64,000 nt of DNA from Croceimicrobium sp963977415 (lineage in GTDB: Bacteria > Bacteroidota > Bacteroidia > Flavobacteriales > Schleiferiaceae). Below, piece by piece: positions 27,135 to 35,319 of this stretch. The stretch's first letter is position 1. Each line of letters opens with the position of its first letter. The position numbers and the translations under genes were made by a program. The DNA is taken from the NCBI GenBank assembly GCA_963977415.1, contig CAXBOS010000011.1, positions 62,001-126,000 on the forward strand, in the 5' to 3' direction. Below the pieces are notes generated by a model, which was not told the origin of the DNA, did not search any database, and saw nothing but the letters and a program-made list of their open reading frames with translations.

Positions 27135-27253
27135 GGTAAAAGCAATACTTAAATTGATACTTTAGAGCAATCTGTTTCGCCAGAAATAGTCGATTAAGTC
27201 TGAATTCTTTGTGTTGGGCCATTTATTTAGCACAGAATCTTAACCTTTGCACA

Positions 27254-28231
27254 ATGACGAAAAAGGTAAACTGGGGCATTATAGGTTTAGGTAAAATTGC
27301 CCATAAATTCGCCCAAGATATACTACATAGTGAAGCAGCACATCTGCAGGCTGTGGCTTCTCGCTCAGCAGAAAAAGCGAAGAAATTCAAGATTGATTTC
27401 CATGCTGAAAGTGCCTATGGCTCCTACTTAGAACTTATAAAAGATGAGGCGGTAGATATTGTTTATATCGCCTTACCGCATAGTCAGCATTTTGAATTTA
27501 GCATGCTCGCCCTACAGCATAATAAGTCCGTGCTTTGCGAAAAACCGATGGGACTAAATCCCCATGAAGTTGAAAAATTACAAGAAGAAGCCAAGAAGCG
27601 GAAACTCTTTTTAATGGAAGGTATTTGGACTCGCTTCATCCCCGCAAGTCAAAAACTATTTACTCTTTTATATGAAAAAACGATTGGAGAGATTATCTCG
27701 CTTAAAGCAGATTTTGGCTTTAAACCCAATTACAATCCAAGCTCACGGCTTTTTGATCCTGCTTTAGGAGGAGGCTCCCTCTTGGATGTCGGCTTCTATC
27801 CACTTTACCTTAGTTTAATGGCCTTAGGTGAGCCACTAGGAATAAAAGCTTTTGCGCGATTCAGCGATTCTGGAGTGGATAGTCATTGCCAAATGCTTTT
27901 GCAATTCGCGACGGGAGCGCTAGCGCAATTGGAGTCAAGTTTTGAGGTGCAAACGCCAACAGAAGCGCATATTTACGGAACCAAAGGTTCTATCAAAGTT
28001 CACTCACGTTTTCATCATCCTGAAAAAATAACTCTTCGCTTAAACGAAGGCGCTACTAAAGATTTTGAGATTAAATATCGCGGCAACGGCTACGTTCATG
28101 AAATTGAAGCGGTAAGTTTAAATCTATTAGAAGGTAAAATCGAAAATCAGCTTTTACCGCATCATCACTCTTTAAAACTATCACAACTCTTAGCACGCGT
28201 AAAAAAAGAGATTGACCGCGATTCTAATTAA
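27254..28231 (+). CDS. Gfo/Idh/MocA family NAD(P)-dependent oxidoreductase
   Basis: The 325-aa enzyme has an N-terminal Rossmann fold (WGIIGLGKIAHKFAQDI), the family motif VLCEKPMGLNP (conserved EKP lysine, about residue 95) and a C-terminal alpha/beta domain with GGGSLLDVGFYPL, which includes the catalytic-type histidine/tyrosine position. This pattern fits the dihydrodiol/xylose dehydrogenase-like branch, but the substrate is unknown. The ATG at 27254 follows a near-consensus -7 box AACCTTTG (27242-27249); a TTG frame start at 27209 is rejected. The next gene starts 10 bp after its stop. Confidence 0.92.
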   Translation: MTKKVNWGIIGLGKIAHKFAQDILHSEAAHLQAVASRSAEKAKKFKIDFHAESAYGSYLELIKDEAVDIVYIALPHSQHFEFSMLALQHNKSVLCEKPMGLNPHEVEKLQEEAKKRKLFLMEGIWTRFIPASQKLFTLLYEKTIGEIISLKADFGFKPNYNPSSRLFDPALGGGSLLDVGFYPLYLSLMALGEPLGIKAFARFSDSGVDSHCQMLLQFATGALAQLESSFEVQTPTEAHIYGTKGSIKVHSRFHHPEKITLRLNEGATKDFEIKYRGNGYVHEIEAVSLNLLEGKIENQLLPHHHSLKLSQLLARVKKEIDRDSN

Positions 28232-28241
28232 ACAGTACAAA

Positions 28242-28532
28242 ATGGAAAAACTAAGTTCAAACGAAATTCAAGAGCAGCTTAACAGCCTAAATAGTCGCTG
28301 GGAACTACAAAACGATTATTTGGAATGTGATTGTAAGTTTCAAGACTTTATGGAGGCCTTTTCATTTATGACCAGGATTGCATTTGCCGCCGAAAAAATG
28401 AATCACCACCCTTTATGGGAGAACGTTTATAATAAAGTAAATATTCGCTTAAACACTCACGATATAGGCGGTATTAGCGAACTAGACTTTCGTTTGGCTA
28501 AAAAGATAGACGAGGTATTAAAGGGAAATTAG
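28242..28532 (+). CDS. phhB: 4a-hydroxytetrahydrobiopterin dehydratase
   Basis: Pterin-4a-carbinolamine dehydratase recycles the pterin cofactor after aromatic amino acid hydroxylation. The 96-aa protein from the ATG at 28242 has the active-site histidines in EKMNHHPLW (H55, H56) and H73 in NTHDIGG, followed by the D82 loop. A TTG at 28212 would overlap the preceding gene and is unlikely. It probably shares a transcript with the upstream oxidoreductase (10-bp gap). No phenylalanine hydroxylase is in the window, but a fumarylacetoacetase of the same catabolic route lies at 36651. Confidence 0.93.
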   Translation: MEKLSSNEIQEQLNSLNSRWELQNDYLECDCKFQDFMEAFSFMTRIAFAAEKMNHHPLWENVYNKVNIRLNTHDIGGISELDFRLAKKIDEVLKGN

Positions 28533-28565
28533 AAGGAGAATTAGCTTCTTCCTTAATCCATCAAC

Positions 28566-28573
28566 TATATTTG
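28566..28573 (+). promoter_or_regulatory. -7 element for phosphoribosyltransferase gene
   Basis: TATATTTG matches TAnnTTTG, 17 bp before the ATG at 28591. Confidence 0.5.
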
Positions 28574-28590
28574 CACTACATATACTTTTA

Positions 28591-29088
28591 ATGGGAACAC
28601 AGGTATTAGATCATCAGGCTGTTTGCAGTAAAACAAGCCGAATCGCTTGGCAAATTTTTGAAGAGTTTAGCGACGAAAAGCAAATTTTTATCGCTGGAAT
28701 AGCTGAAAGAGGCTATCTTTTCGCGTCTTTGCTGAAGGAAGAGCTTGATAAAATATCAGATTTAAACTGCAGCTTGCATCGCTTAAGTTTTGACAAGGAT
28801 AATCCCCTAGAAGATCAACCCATTTTAGAACCTAGTATTCTAGATTTTAAAAACGCAAATGTGGTTTTAGTAGACGATGTGTTAAAATCGGGCTCAACCT
28901 TAATTTATGGTGTGCGTTTCTTTCTTAATTTTCCTATTAAAGTGATGAAGACGGTGGTTTTGGTCGATCGCAATCATAAGCGTTATCCAGTAAAAGCCGA
29001 CTTTAAAGGCCTTAGCCTTTCTACTTCCTTACAAGAACATGTTAACGTTTTTATTGAAGAGAAACCTTTTTCAGTAGAAGTCTCCTAA
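28591..29088 (+). CDS. type I phosphoribosyltransferase (PyrR-like)
   Basis: The 165-aa protein has the PRPP-binding motif VVLVDDVLKSGSTL (residues 91-104) and an upstream AGIAERGYLFASLL loop. Its size and layout are near PyrR, but Bacteroidota carry this type widely and no pyrimidine gene is adjacent. The base substrate is therefore open: uracil phosphoribosyltransferase, purine phosphoribosyltransferase or a regulator. It stands alone with its own promoter, 43 bp before the hipBA control region begins. Confidence 0.88.
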   Translation: MGTQVLDHQAVCSKTSRIAWQIFEEFSDEKQIFIAGIAERGYLFASLLKEELDKISDLNCSLHRLSFDKDNPLEDQPILEPSILDFKNANVVLVDDVLKSGSTLIYGVRFFLNFPIKVMKTVVLVDRNHKRYPVKADFKGLSLSTSLQEHVNVFIEEKPFSVEVS

Positions 29089-29262
29089 ATTGTTTCCCAA
29101 CTTAAGGTTTTGTTTTTTTCAGCATTCAGACGAAGAATGAAAAACACTTGCCCTATTCTTAAGTTCCCGTAAACTCTCATCTTTCAAGCACCCCATTTTG
29201 ATGGGAAGTACTCACATTAACCTATCAATTAGGCTTTAATGATGGGAAATATATGCATTTTT

Positions 29263-29299
29263 TTTACCCACAAAAAAAGCATAAATTTGTTGGGATAAA
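29263..29299 (+). promoter_or_regulatory. hipBA promoter with overlapping imperfect dyad
   Basis: The -7 box TAAATTTG (29282-29289) lies 41 bp before the hipB ATG. TTTACCCACAAA (29263-29274) and TTTGTTGGGATAAA (29286-29299) form an imperfect inverted repeat spanning it. ATGGGA also recurs at 29201, 29242 and 29331. HipB-type antitoxins bind such repeats in their own promoter; this assignment is inferred. Confidence 0.5.
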
Positions 29300-29330
29300 C
29301 TTACATTATAAGCCAAAAAACAACTTAACG

Positions 29331-29687
29331 ATGGGATATACCAACAAAATATGGGCTGAAATGTCAGATTCCGAAATCTTACGTCAAATCGGTACTGCCC
29401 TTAAAAGTATGCGACTTAGTCAAAATAAAACCCAAGCACAACTCGCCGAAAGTGCCGGGCTTAACCGTTGGACCATCAGTCAAATTGAAAAAGGTGAATC
29501 CGTAAGCTTAACCAGCTTAATCCCCATCTTACGTGCCTTAAACAGTTTACAAATATTAGAGAACTTTACTAGCGAGGAAGAAATAAGTCCCCTCGAATAT
29601 GCCAAACTCAAAAAGCAAAAACGCCAGCGCGTAAGGCCCTATCCTAGTAGTTCACCTTCTGTAAATGAAGAATTACCCGAATGGTAG
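29331..29687 (+). CDS. hipB: HipB-like HTH antitoxin
   Basis: The 118-aa protein has an XRE-type helix-turn-helix (about 18-75) with LSQNKTQAQLAESAGLNRWTI, the ISQIEKG recognition segment and a basic, proline/serine-rich C-terminal tail. Starting at the ATG at 29331 avoids an unlikely 26-residue extension from 29253. It neutralises HipA and represses the operon by family analogy. The stop overlaps the hipA start (ATGGTAG), so translation is coupled. Confidence 0.9.
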   Translation: MGYTNKIWAEMSDSEILRQIGTALKSMRLSQNKTQAQLAESAGLNRWTISQIEKGESVSLTSLIPILRALNSLQILENFTSEEEISPLEYAKLKKQKRQRVRPYPSSSPSVNEELPEW

Positions 29688-30991
29688 ATATCGCCGAAAT
29701 AAAAATTTGGGGCGAATATGTTGGGGCCCTGCGCTGGGATGAAAGTAAAAAACTCGCTTTCTTCCAATATGCACCGCGGTTTCTTTCTATGGGCTGGGAT
29801 CTCTCTCCTATTCAAATGCCAATTAGTCAAGGTTCTGCTATCCATAGCTTTCCCGAATTAAGAAAGTCTAAACAGTCGAATGACGATACCTTTAAAGGCC
29901 TGCCTGGCTTATTAGCCGATTCTTTACCCGATAAATACGGACATAGCCTCATTAACTCTTGGCTGGCTCAGCAAGGTCGCGCTGCCAACAGCATGAACCC
30001 CGTTGAGAAATTATGCTTTATCGGTCACCGTGGTATGGGTGCCTTAGAGTTTGAACCTGCCCAAGTAAAAGGCGGCTTAAAAAGTTTTGGCCTTGAGGTT
30101 TCAAGTTTGGTAGAAATCGCCAAAAAAATTAAAGACGAAAGAAGTGCGTTTAAAAGCGACCTCAACACTAAAGAAAATGAAAATTTAAAAGACCTTTTTA
30201 AAGTAGGTACCTCTGCGGGAGGAGCACGACCTAAAGCTATCATAGCTTATAATGAAAAAACACTTGAAGTTCGTTCGGGACAAGCCCAAGTGCCTAAAGG
30301 ATTTGAGCACTGGCTTATAACATTAGATGGCGTTAGTAGTGAGCAGTTTGGAGAAAGCAGCCATTGGGGAAGAGTAGAATTTGCTTATTACCTAATGGCT
30401 TTAGACTGCGGTATAAAGATGAGTAAATCTAGGTTATTTGAGGAAAATGGACGGGCGCATTTTATGACCAAACGCTTTGACCGAGATGGAAATACTAAGC
30501 ACCATATTCAAACTCTTTGTGGCTTACAGCACTACGACTACAACGAAATGTTCTCTTTTAGTTACGAGCAGGTTTTTCAAACCATGCGGAAATTACGACT
30601 AAGCTATCCCGAAGCCGAGCAAATGTTTAGGCGTATGGTGTTCAATGTATTAGCCACTAATTACGATGATCACACTAAAAACTTTTCCTTCCTCCTCAAA
30701 AAAGATCAGAAGTGGGAATTAGCTCCCGCCTACGATCTTTGTTTTTCTTTCGACCCTAGCAATCATTGGGTTAGTCAGCAAACTTTAAGCGTGAATTCTA
30801 AACGCCTCCACATTAATGAAACTAATCTACTTAAAGTGGGAAAGGAAAACTCTATTAAAAAAGCAGCCCAAATAATAGCGGAGATTAATGCTGTGGTTCT
30901 AAATTGGCCGAAATATGCCGAGAAAGCTTCGGTGCAGCAAAGGCTTACTGATTATATAGAAATGAATTTAAACACCTTAAGCCTTAGCTAA
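29681..30991 (+). CDS. hipA: HipA-type serine/threonine kinase toxin
   Basis: HipA phosphorylates a translation factor (GltX in E. coli) and causes growth arrest and persistence. The 436-aa protein is the full-length type: an N-subdomain (FLSMGWDLSPIQMP, FKGLPGLLADSLPDKYG), then the kinase with a glycine-rich loop GTSAGGARPKA (178-186), MTKRFDRDG, catalytic Asp329 in NYDDHTKNFSF and metal Asp352 in PAYDLCF. All key motifs are intact, so an active toxin is expected. It overlaps hipB by 7 bp, and its 3' end overlaps the convergent crtZ gene by 15 bp. Confidence 0.93.
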   Translation: MVDIAEIKIWGEYVGALRWDESKKLAFFQYAPRFLSMGWDLSPIQMPISQGSAIHSFPELRKSKQSNDDTFKGLPGLLADSLPDKYGHSLINSWLAQQGRAANSMNPVEKLCFIGHRGMGALEFEPAQVKGGLKSFGLEVSSLVEIAKKIKDERSAFKSDLNTKENENLKDLFKVGTSAGGARPKAIIAYNEKTLEVRSGQAQVPKGFEHWLITLDGVSSEQFGESSHWGRVEFAYYLMALDCGIKMSKSRLFEENGRAHFMTKRFDRDGNTKHHIQTLCGLQHYDYNEMFSFSYEQVFQTMRKLRLSYPEAEQMFRRMVFNVLATNYDDHTKNFSFLLKKDQKWELAPAYDLCFSFDPSNHWVSQQTLSVNSKRLHINETNLLKVGKENSIKKAAQIIAEINAVVLNWPKYAEKASVQQRLTDYIEMNLNTLSLS

Positions 30992-31468
30992 ACGTGCCTT
31001 CTGCTTTTTACGCGCCTCCACTTCTTGGCGCCAATATTTCGGGTGAATAATTAACATACCAAAACTTTCCCCTGGCTGCTTACCTAAGTGCTTATGATGC
31101 ATTTTATGCGCTCTTAAGACAGCGGCTAGGTATAGACTGTTGGTGTTTTTAAACCAAGTAAAACGGCGATGAATCCACACTTCATGGACTAAGAAATAAG
31201 CAAAACCATATACCGCAATGCCTACCCCAATACTCACTGATATCCAGTAATTATTCATCATGCCTAGCATAATACAAAGCCAAGAAGGTATAGCGAAAAT
31301 CAAGAAAAAAGCATCGTTCTTTTCAAAAAAGCCAGGCTCTTTCACATGATGATCTTCATGCAAAAACCACAGTAAGCCATGCATAAGATATTTATGGGTG
31401 AACCAAGCCACATATTCCATGGCCCAAAAAGTGGCTAAAACAATTAAAGCAACCCAATACCAAGTCAT
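30977..31468 (-). CDS. crtZ: beta-carotene hydroxylase-like carotenoid 3-hydroxylase
   Basis: CrtZ is a membrane di-iron hydroxylase that adds 3-OH groups to beta-ionone rings. The 163-aa protein has three or four membrane segments and the histidine boxes HKYLMHG, HEDHH, HEVWIHRR and HKMHHKH. The ATG at 31468 overlaps the cruF stop as ATGA. With CruF and the CrtD-like desaturase it supports synthesis of a monocyclic hydroxylated carotenoid such as saproxanthin or myxol. It is the last gene of the operon and ends inside the 3' end of hipA. Confidence 0.9.
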   Translation of the reverse strand: MTWYWVALIVLATFWAMEYVAWFTHKYLMHGLLWFLHEDHHVKEPGFFEKNDAFFLIFAIPSWLCIMLGMMNNYWISVSIGVGIAVYGFAYFLVHEVWIHRRFTWFKNTNSLYLAAVLRAHKMHHKHLGKQPGESFGMLIIHPKYWRQEVEARKKQKARLAKA

Positions 31469-32103
31469 AGGGTGAAGTTGAGAATTAAGAAAAACAAAAA
31501 TATCATGGGCAAATACCATTTGGCAATTGCATTGCTTTCGCCTTGCAAAGATGGCGGAAATAATAATTGCACTAAAAGTGAAACCCCTAACCAACCGAAA
31601 TAGTTCTCTATCGGGATGATATCATTCTCCCATTGCCAAAAACCCAAGTTAGCAGATATGGGCTCTATAAAAAAATCTACACAAACCATAAGTAGACTGG
31701 CTAAAAGTGCTTGCGCAAGATGATTTTCTAACCAACGGTTTGCCCAGATACGCGAAGCATAAGCCATTAAAAACCAGTTTACACCAATTAGCAGGGGCAC
31801 CTCAATAATTTTAGGACCAAGATTTTGGAGATACTGGTAATTGCCAAAGGGAAAACCTGTTTGCGTACCTAACAATTCGGCTAAGTAACCAATAAAGAAA
31901 CTTATGAAAAAGAAAACAGAGAGGCTACGCATCTTGGTGGCAACCATAAAAACAAAAGCGGTTGCGATTAGCAAATTTAAAGGCGTAAAGCTGGCCCAAA
32001 AATCGGTATTCGACCAACTAATAACTAGGATACCAAAAAAGTGAATCACCCCCAATGTCCACAGCCCATAGCGGTTGGTGAAATCTTGTAGCTTGCTAAG
32101 CAT
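31465..32103 (-). CDS. cruF: CruF-like carotenoid hydratase (carotenoid biosynthesis protein, PF04240)
   Basis: CruF-type enzymes hydrate the psi end at C-1',2'. The 212-aa integral membrane protein has about seven hydrophobic helices and the signature GTQTGFPFGNYQY and VPLLIGVNWFLMAY, with conserved DFFIEPISANLGFWQW. The ATG at 32103 overlaps the end of the upstream desaturase by 8 bp (ATGCTTAG). A GTG at 32139 lies further inside it and is less likely. It overlaps crtZ by 4 bp. Role in a myxol/saproxanthin-type pathway is inferred from the three-gene set. Confidence 0.88.
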   Translation of the reverse strand: MLSKLQDFTNRYGLWTLGVIHFFGILVISWSNTDFWASFTPLNLLIATAFVFMVATKMRSLSVFFFISFFIGYLAELLGTQTGFPFGNYQYLQNLGPKIIEVPLLIGVNWFLMAYASRIWANRWLENHLAQALLASLLMVCVDFFIEPISANLGFWQWENDIIPIENYFGWLGVSLLVQLLFPPSLQGESNAIAKWYLPMIFLFFLILNFTL

Positions 32104-33571
32104 AATCTGTTTTAATAATATTGGCACTAATTTGTGCACTCAATAAGCAGAGGGGAATTCCTCCTCCGGGATGCACGCTTCCGCCGCAAAAGTACAAGCC
32201 TTTTATTTTCTTGGTGAAATTTGGATGGCGCAAAAAAGCCGACATGATGTCGTTAGATCCCGCGCCATATAGCGAGCCTTGATAACTAGATGTTTTCGAC
32301 TCAATGCTGCGCGGGTCGAGGATTTCTTCAAAATCAATTAAATCCGCAATGGGCTTGTTTAAAATACGACTCAATTTCGCTAAAGTATTCATTCGGACTC
32401 TCTTAATAATTGCATCCCAATCCTGCCCCGTATTACCAGGAACGTTAATCATTACAAACCAGTTTTCACAGCCTTTGGGCGCATCGAAAGGGTCTTCCTT
32501 ACTAGAGATATTCACATAAATCGTGGGATCATCAAAAACCTGCGCTTCTTTAAATATGGCATTAAACTCTGCCTTATAATCGTCGCTGAAAAATATATTA
32601 TGCAAATCGAGCTCAGGAAAAACACCTTTTATTCCCCAATAAAAAATAAGGGCCGAACTACTACGAGCTTGGGCTAAGGTTCTTTCCGGGGCAGTTTCTG
32701 AAGCCAATAATTTACGATAGGTTGGCACCACATCCATATTGGAAACCACCAAGTCGGCATAGAATTTTTCGTCTCCTGCACGAATCCCTTTTGCTTTTCC
32801 AGCTTCTACTATAATTTCATCTACCCGCGAGTTAAAATGATAATTAACGCCCAAGTCTTTCGATAATTCGTAAAGCGCTTTGGTAATACTTATCATTCCA
32901 CCTTCAGGGTAATAAGTACCGATATTGTGTTCTAGATGCGGAATAGAACTCATCACCCCTGGCGTTAGATAAGGACTACTTCCATTATAGGTGGCGAAGC
33001 GATCAAAAAGCTGCACCATTTTATCCGTTTCAAAAGATTTTAGATTGGTATCGTGTAAGGTTCCCGTTAACTTTAACTTGTGAATACGAATGAGAGAATT
33101 TAAAGTAGTAAAATTTAGATAGGTGGAAGCTTTGTGCAGCGATTTCTCTAAAAATACGGGACTGGTATGTTGGTAAATGTATTCCGCTTCCTCTAAATAC
33201 CTTAATACATTTTCAGCCTTTTCTCCCAATTGCCTTTCCGCTTCGGCAGCAAAGTGATATTTATCGCCCGAAGCTTGCAATTTGGTGCCATCTTCCCAAA
33301 AATAATGACAGGCAATATCTTTTTTAGAATAATTAAAATATTGACGCGGATTTTTACCGCAGTCGGAAATTAATTCAACCACTAAGGTTGGCAAAGTAAA
33401 TAAGCTCGGACCAGAATCGAAGCGGTAAGCCTTATTACCATTGCTACTTAACTTACCTCCTGGGTATGAATTGGCCTCAAAAACTTCAACGGAAAAACCC
33501 TGATGAGCTAAACGGCAAGCCGTTGCTAGTCCCGCGATTCCGCTGCCAATAATTAGTGCTGACTTTTTCAT
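32096..33571 (-). CDS. crtD: carotenoid desaturase, CrtD-like (CrtI family)
   Basis: The 491-aa flavoprotein has an N-terminal FAD motif (ALIIGSGIAGLATACRLAHQG), YPGGKLSS, RFDSGPSLFTLP and the C-terminal GLYFCGGSVHPGGGIPLCLLSA. These define CrtI/CrtD carotenoid desaturases. The middle segment RFATYNGSSPYLTPGVMS and YYPEGGM resemble CrtD (1'-hydroxycarotenoid 3',4'-desaturase) more than phytoene desaturase, and the adjacent cruF supports this. Phytoene desaturation by this gene cannot be excluded because crtB and another crtI are not in the window. The ATG at 33571 is preferred to a TTG at 33577. It heads the CrtD-CruF-CrtZ operon. Confidence 0.85.
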   Translation of the reverse strand: MKKSALIIGSGIAGLATACRLAHQGFSVEVFEANSYPGGKLSSNGNKAYRFDSGPSLFTLPTLVVELISDCGKNPRQYFNYSKKDIACHYFWEDGTKLQASGDKYHFAAEAERQLGEKAENVLRYLEEAEYIYQHTSPVFLEKSLHKASTYLNFTTLNSLIRIHKLKLTGTLHDTNLKSFETDKMVQLFDRFATYNGSSPYLTPGVMSSIPHLEHNIGTYYPEGGMISITKALYELSKDLGVNYHFNSRVDEIIVEAGKAKGIRAGDEKFYADLVVSNMDVVPTYRKLLASETAPERTLAQARSSSALIFYWGIKGVFPELDLHNIFFSDDYKAEFNAIFKEAQVFDDPTIYVNISSKEDPFDAPKGCENWFVMINVPGNTGQDWDAIIKRVRMNTLAKLSRILNKPIADLIDFEEILDPRSIESKTSSYQGSLYGAGSNDIMSAFLRHPNFTKKIKGLYFCGGSVHPGGGIPLCLLSAQISANIIKTDYA

Positions 33572-33650
33572 TTTCAAAATCTAGTGCTTTAACCGCATAT
33601 TTAGGCATTAGTTTAAAATTATTGCTAATTTGAAGGAAATTATCCGACCT

Positions 33651-34589
33651 ATGAAAATTTTAAACCTTTGCCTATTATTCTTCCTCTCAACGAATCTCCT
33701 GAAAGCTCAACCGGCTTTGTGGGATACCTTAAATTTTGAGAATACTTTGCATAGCAGTCGTTTGTATCTAGACAGCACGCAAAGCAGTGGCATCTGGCAA
33801 ATCGGTAAGCCGCAAAAAACACTTTTCGACTCCGCTTATAGTGGTGATTTCGCCCTGCTAACCGATACCCTTCTAAATTATAGCTCAAGTTCAAGTGATA
33901 CTTTTTATTTGGGCTTTAGCATCTACGGCAATGGTACTTCCATTGAATTTAAGCACCGTTATGACCTCGATACTCTGCATGCTTTCGGGAACATCGAACT
34001 CTCGGCTGATAGCGGTCAAACCTGGCAACTACTGCACGATAGTATTAACCCCTTCTATTTATGGACTCAGCAAAATAACAATATTGGTTCTTATGGAACT
34101 GAGGTTTATAACTTATACACCAAACACGACCTAACAGGCAGCAAAAATGGATTCACCGGTAACTCAGCTGGCTGGATTACAAGCCATATCATGTTTCCTT
34201 GTTATGCGATAAAAAGACCTTGGGAGGTGTATTTACGTTTTAACTTTTCGGCCGATTCCATGGCTCTGGCCGGAGAAGGCTGGATGATAGACGATATAAT
34301 TATCAACTCCTTTGGTGGAGAATGTAGCGGATTAAGCGAAAATGCGAGCGTTCCGGTAATTGAGATCTACCCTAATCCTAATCGAGGTGAAGAATTAAGG
34401 CTCAGTAAAGCTTGGGAACAAAATGTGAAATTTAAAGTCTACAGTCTAACAGGACAGCTTGCTCAAGAAGGCAGCATAGAGGCCTTTCAACATTCCATTC
34501 CTTTGAAAGAATTGCAAAGCGGATTTTACAGTCTGCATTTTTACGAAGGAGAACAATTACTTGCTGTGGCGAAATATCAGAAGCAATAA
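33651..34589 (+). CDS. secreted protein with T9SS C-terminal sorting domain
   Basis: The 312-aa protein starts with a signal peptide (MKILNLCLLFFLST...LKAQ) from the ATG at 33651. The body is beta-rich with MAM/jelly-roll-like sequence, including ELSADSGQTWQLLHDS and a GEGWMIDDIIIN segment. The final about 75 residues form a type A sorting domain: IEIYPNPNRGEELRL, VKFKVYSLTGQLAQEG and LQSGFYSLHFYEGEQ. It is therefore exported by the Sec and T9SS route and anchored on or released from the cell surface. The ligand is unknown. The frame start at 33630 (TTG) is rejected because it disrupts the signal peptide. Confidence 0.87.
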   Translation: MKILNLCLLFFLSTNLLKAQPALWDTLNFENTLHSSRLYLDSTQSSGIWQIGKPQKTLFDSAYSGDFALLTDTLLNYSSSSSDTFYLGFSIYGNGTSIEFKHRYDLDTLHAFGNIELSADSGQTWQLLHDSINPFYLWTQQNNNIGSYGTEVYNLYTKHDLTGSKNGFTGNSAGWITSHIMFPCYAIKRPWEVYLRFNFSADSMALAGEGWMIDDIIINSFGGECSGLSENASVPVIEIYPNPNRGEELRLSKAWEQNVKFKVYSLTGQLAQEGSIEAFQHSIPLKELQSGFYSLHFYEGEQLLAVAKYQKQ

Positions 34590-34629
34590 TTCCTTAGACC
34601 AATAAACCTTTGTGCCTTAGCATGGTTTT

Positions 34630-35217
34630 TTGGATGTGAAATGGTGGTTAAAATATAAGTCCCTCCCAGTCCTCTGGCGCTGGTTTTTGCAGTTTTTAGC
34701 ACTGATGCTAATTATTGCCTTCATTTTTGCTCCCAAAAAACAGCCTATAGATTATACCGATATTTCCTTTGATAGTACTGCTAACAGTCGTTTATACTTT
34801 CACAACGTACGCAGTTTTTTCTACCGCATCGATAAACGCTCCAAAGCACCTATGCTAATTTACCAGCTGAAGCGTCGCATACCCGAGCGCGACAGTCTCA
34901 ATTTAAATTTCGATATAATTCGTCAAAGCGCTGCAGATGAAGCTTTTATTTTCAGTCACCTAGGTAGTCACTTTAAGCATCTCGATTCCCTTTCTCTGAA
35001 TTTTTCCGCTTTCGCAGATAGGGAAGAATTAAGCAATCTGCGTAATGAAGATCATTTTCGTATCGCCGCTAAAACCTATACTAGTTTTATTAAGGAAAAA
35101 CCCATCTTTCTGATGCGCGGATCGGATACCATTCAAGAACTTTTCAGCGACCGCGCCGCATTTATTGATGCGGAAATCACCTTAGAGGACTATTTTAAAT
35201 TGGTGCAGAAGAATTAA
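34630..35217 (+). CDS. membrane-anchored protein of unknown function
   Basis: The 195-aa product is not recognised. A single N-terminal membrane helix (about residues 15-33, FLALMLIIAFIFAP) is preceded by basic/aromatic residues, and the rest is a mixed alpha/beta soluble domain, probably periplasmic or cytoplasmic. The start codon is uncertain: no in-frame ATG exists near the expected N-terminus, so TTG at 34630 or GTG at 34636 is used. The ATG at 34622 is out of frame and stops at once. A -7-like AACCTTTG lies 10-18 bp upstream. A terminator follows. Confidence 0.7.
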   Translation: MDVKWWLKYKSLPVLWRWFLQFLALMLIIAFIFAPKKQPIDYTDISFDSTANSRLYFHNVRSFFYRIDKRSKAPMLIYQLKRRIPERDSLNLNFDIIRQSAADEAFIFSHLGSHFKHLDSLSLNFSAFADREELSNLRNEDHFRIAAKTYTSFIKEKPIFLMRGSDTIQELFSDRAAFIDAEITLEDYFKLVQKN

Positions 35218-35260
35218 GGACTTCCCCCAATCTCTTTTAAAAACCCATCTGCCTTGAGCA

Positions 35261-35300
35261 AAAAAAAAACTCCTCCAATCTAATGACTGAAGGAGTTTTA
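35261..35300. terminator. bidirectional terminator between hypothetical gene and glyA
   Basis: AAAACTCCT (35266-35274) pairs with AGGAGTTTT (35291-35299). A run of nine A on the left gives a T run for the minus-strand glyA. The loop includes TAATGACTGA, shared with the terminator at 15834-15867. Confidence 0.82.
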
Positions 35301-35319
35301 AAGATGTATTATAATTTTC

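Noticed and set aside
27209..27253. TTG start and 15-residue extension of the oxidoreductase
   Set aside because: The near-consensus promoter -7 box lies inside the extension, and the family starts at the Rossmann strand.
29253..29330. Longer start of the HipB-like protein
   Set aside because: It would place the -7 box and dyad inside the coding sequence; ATG at 29331 gives a normal antitoxin.
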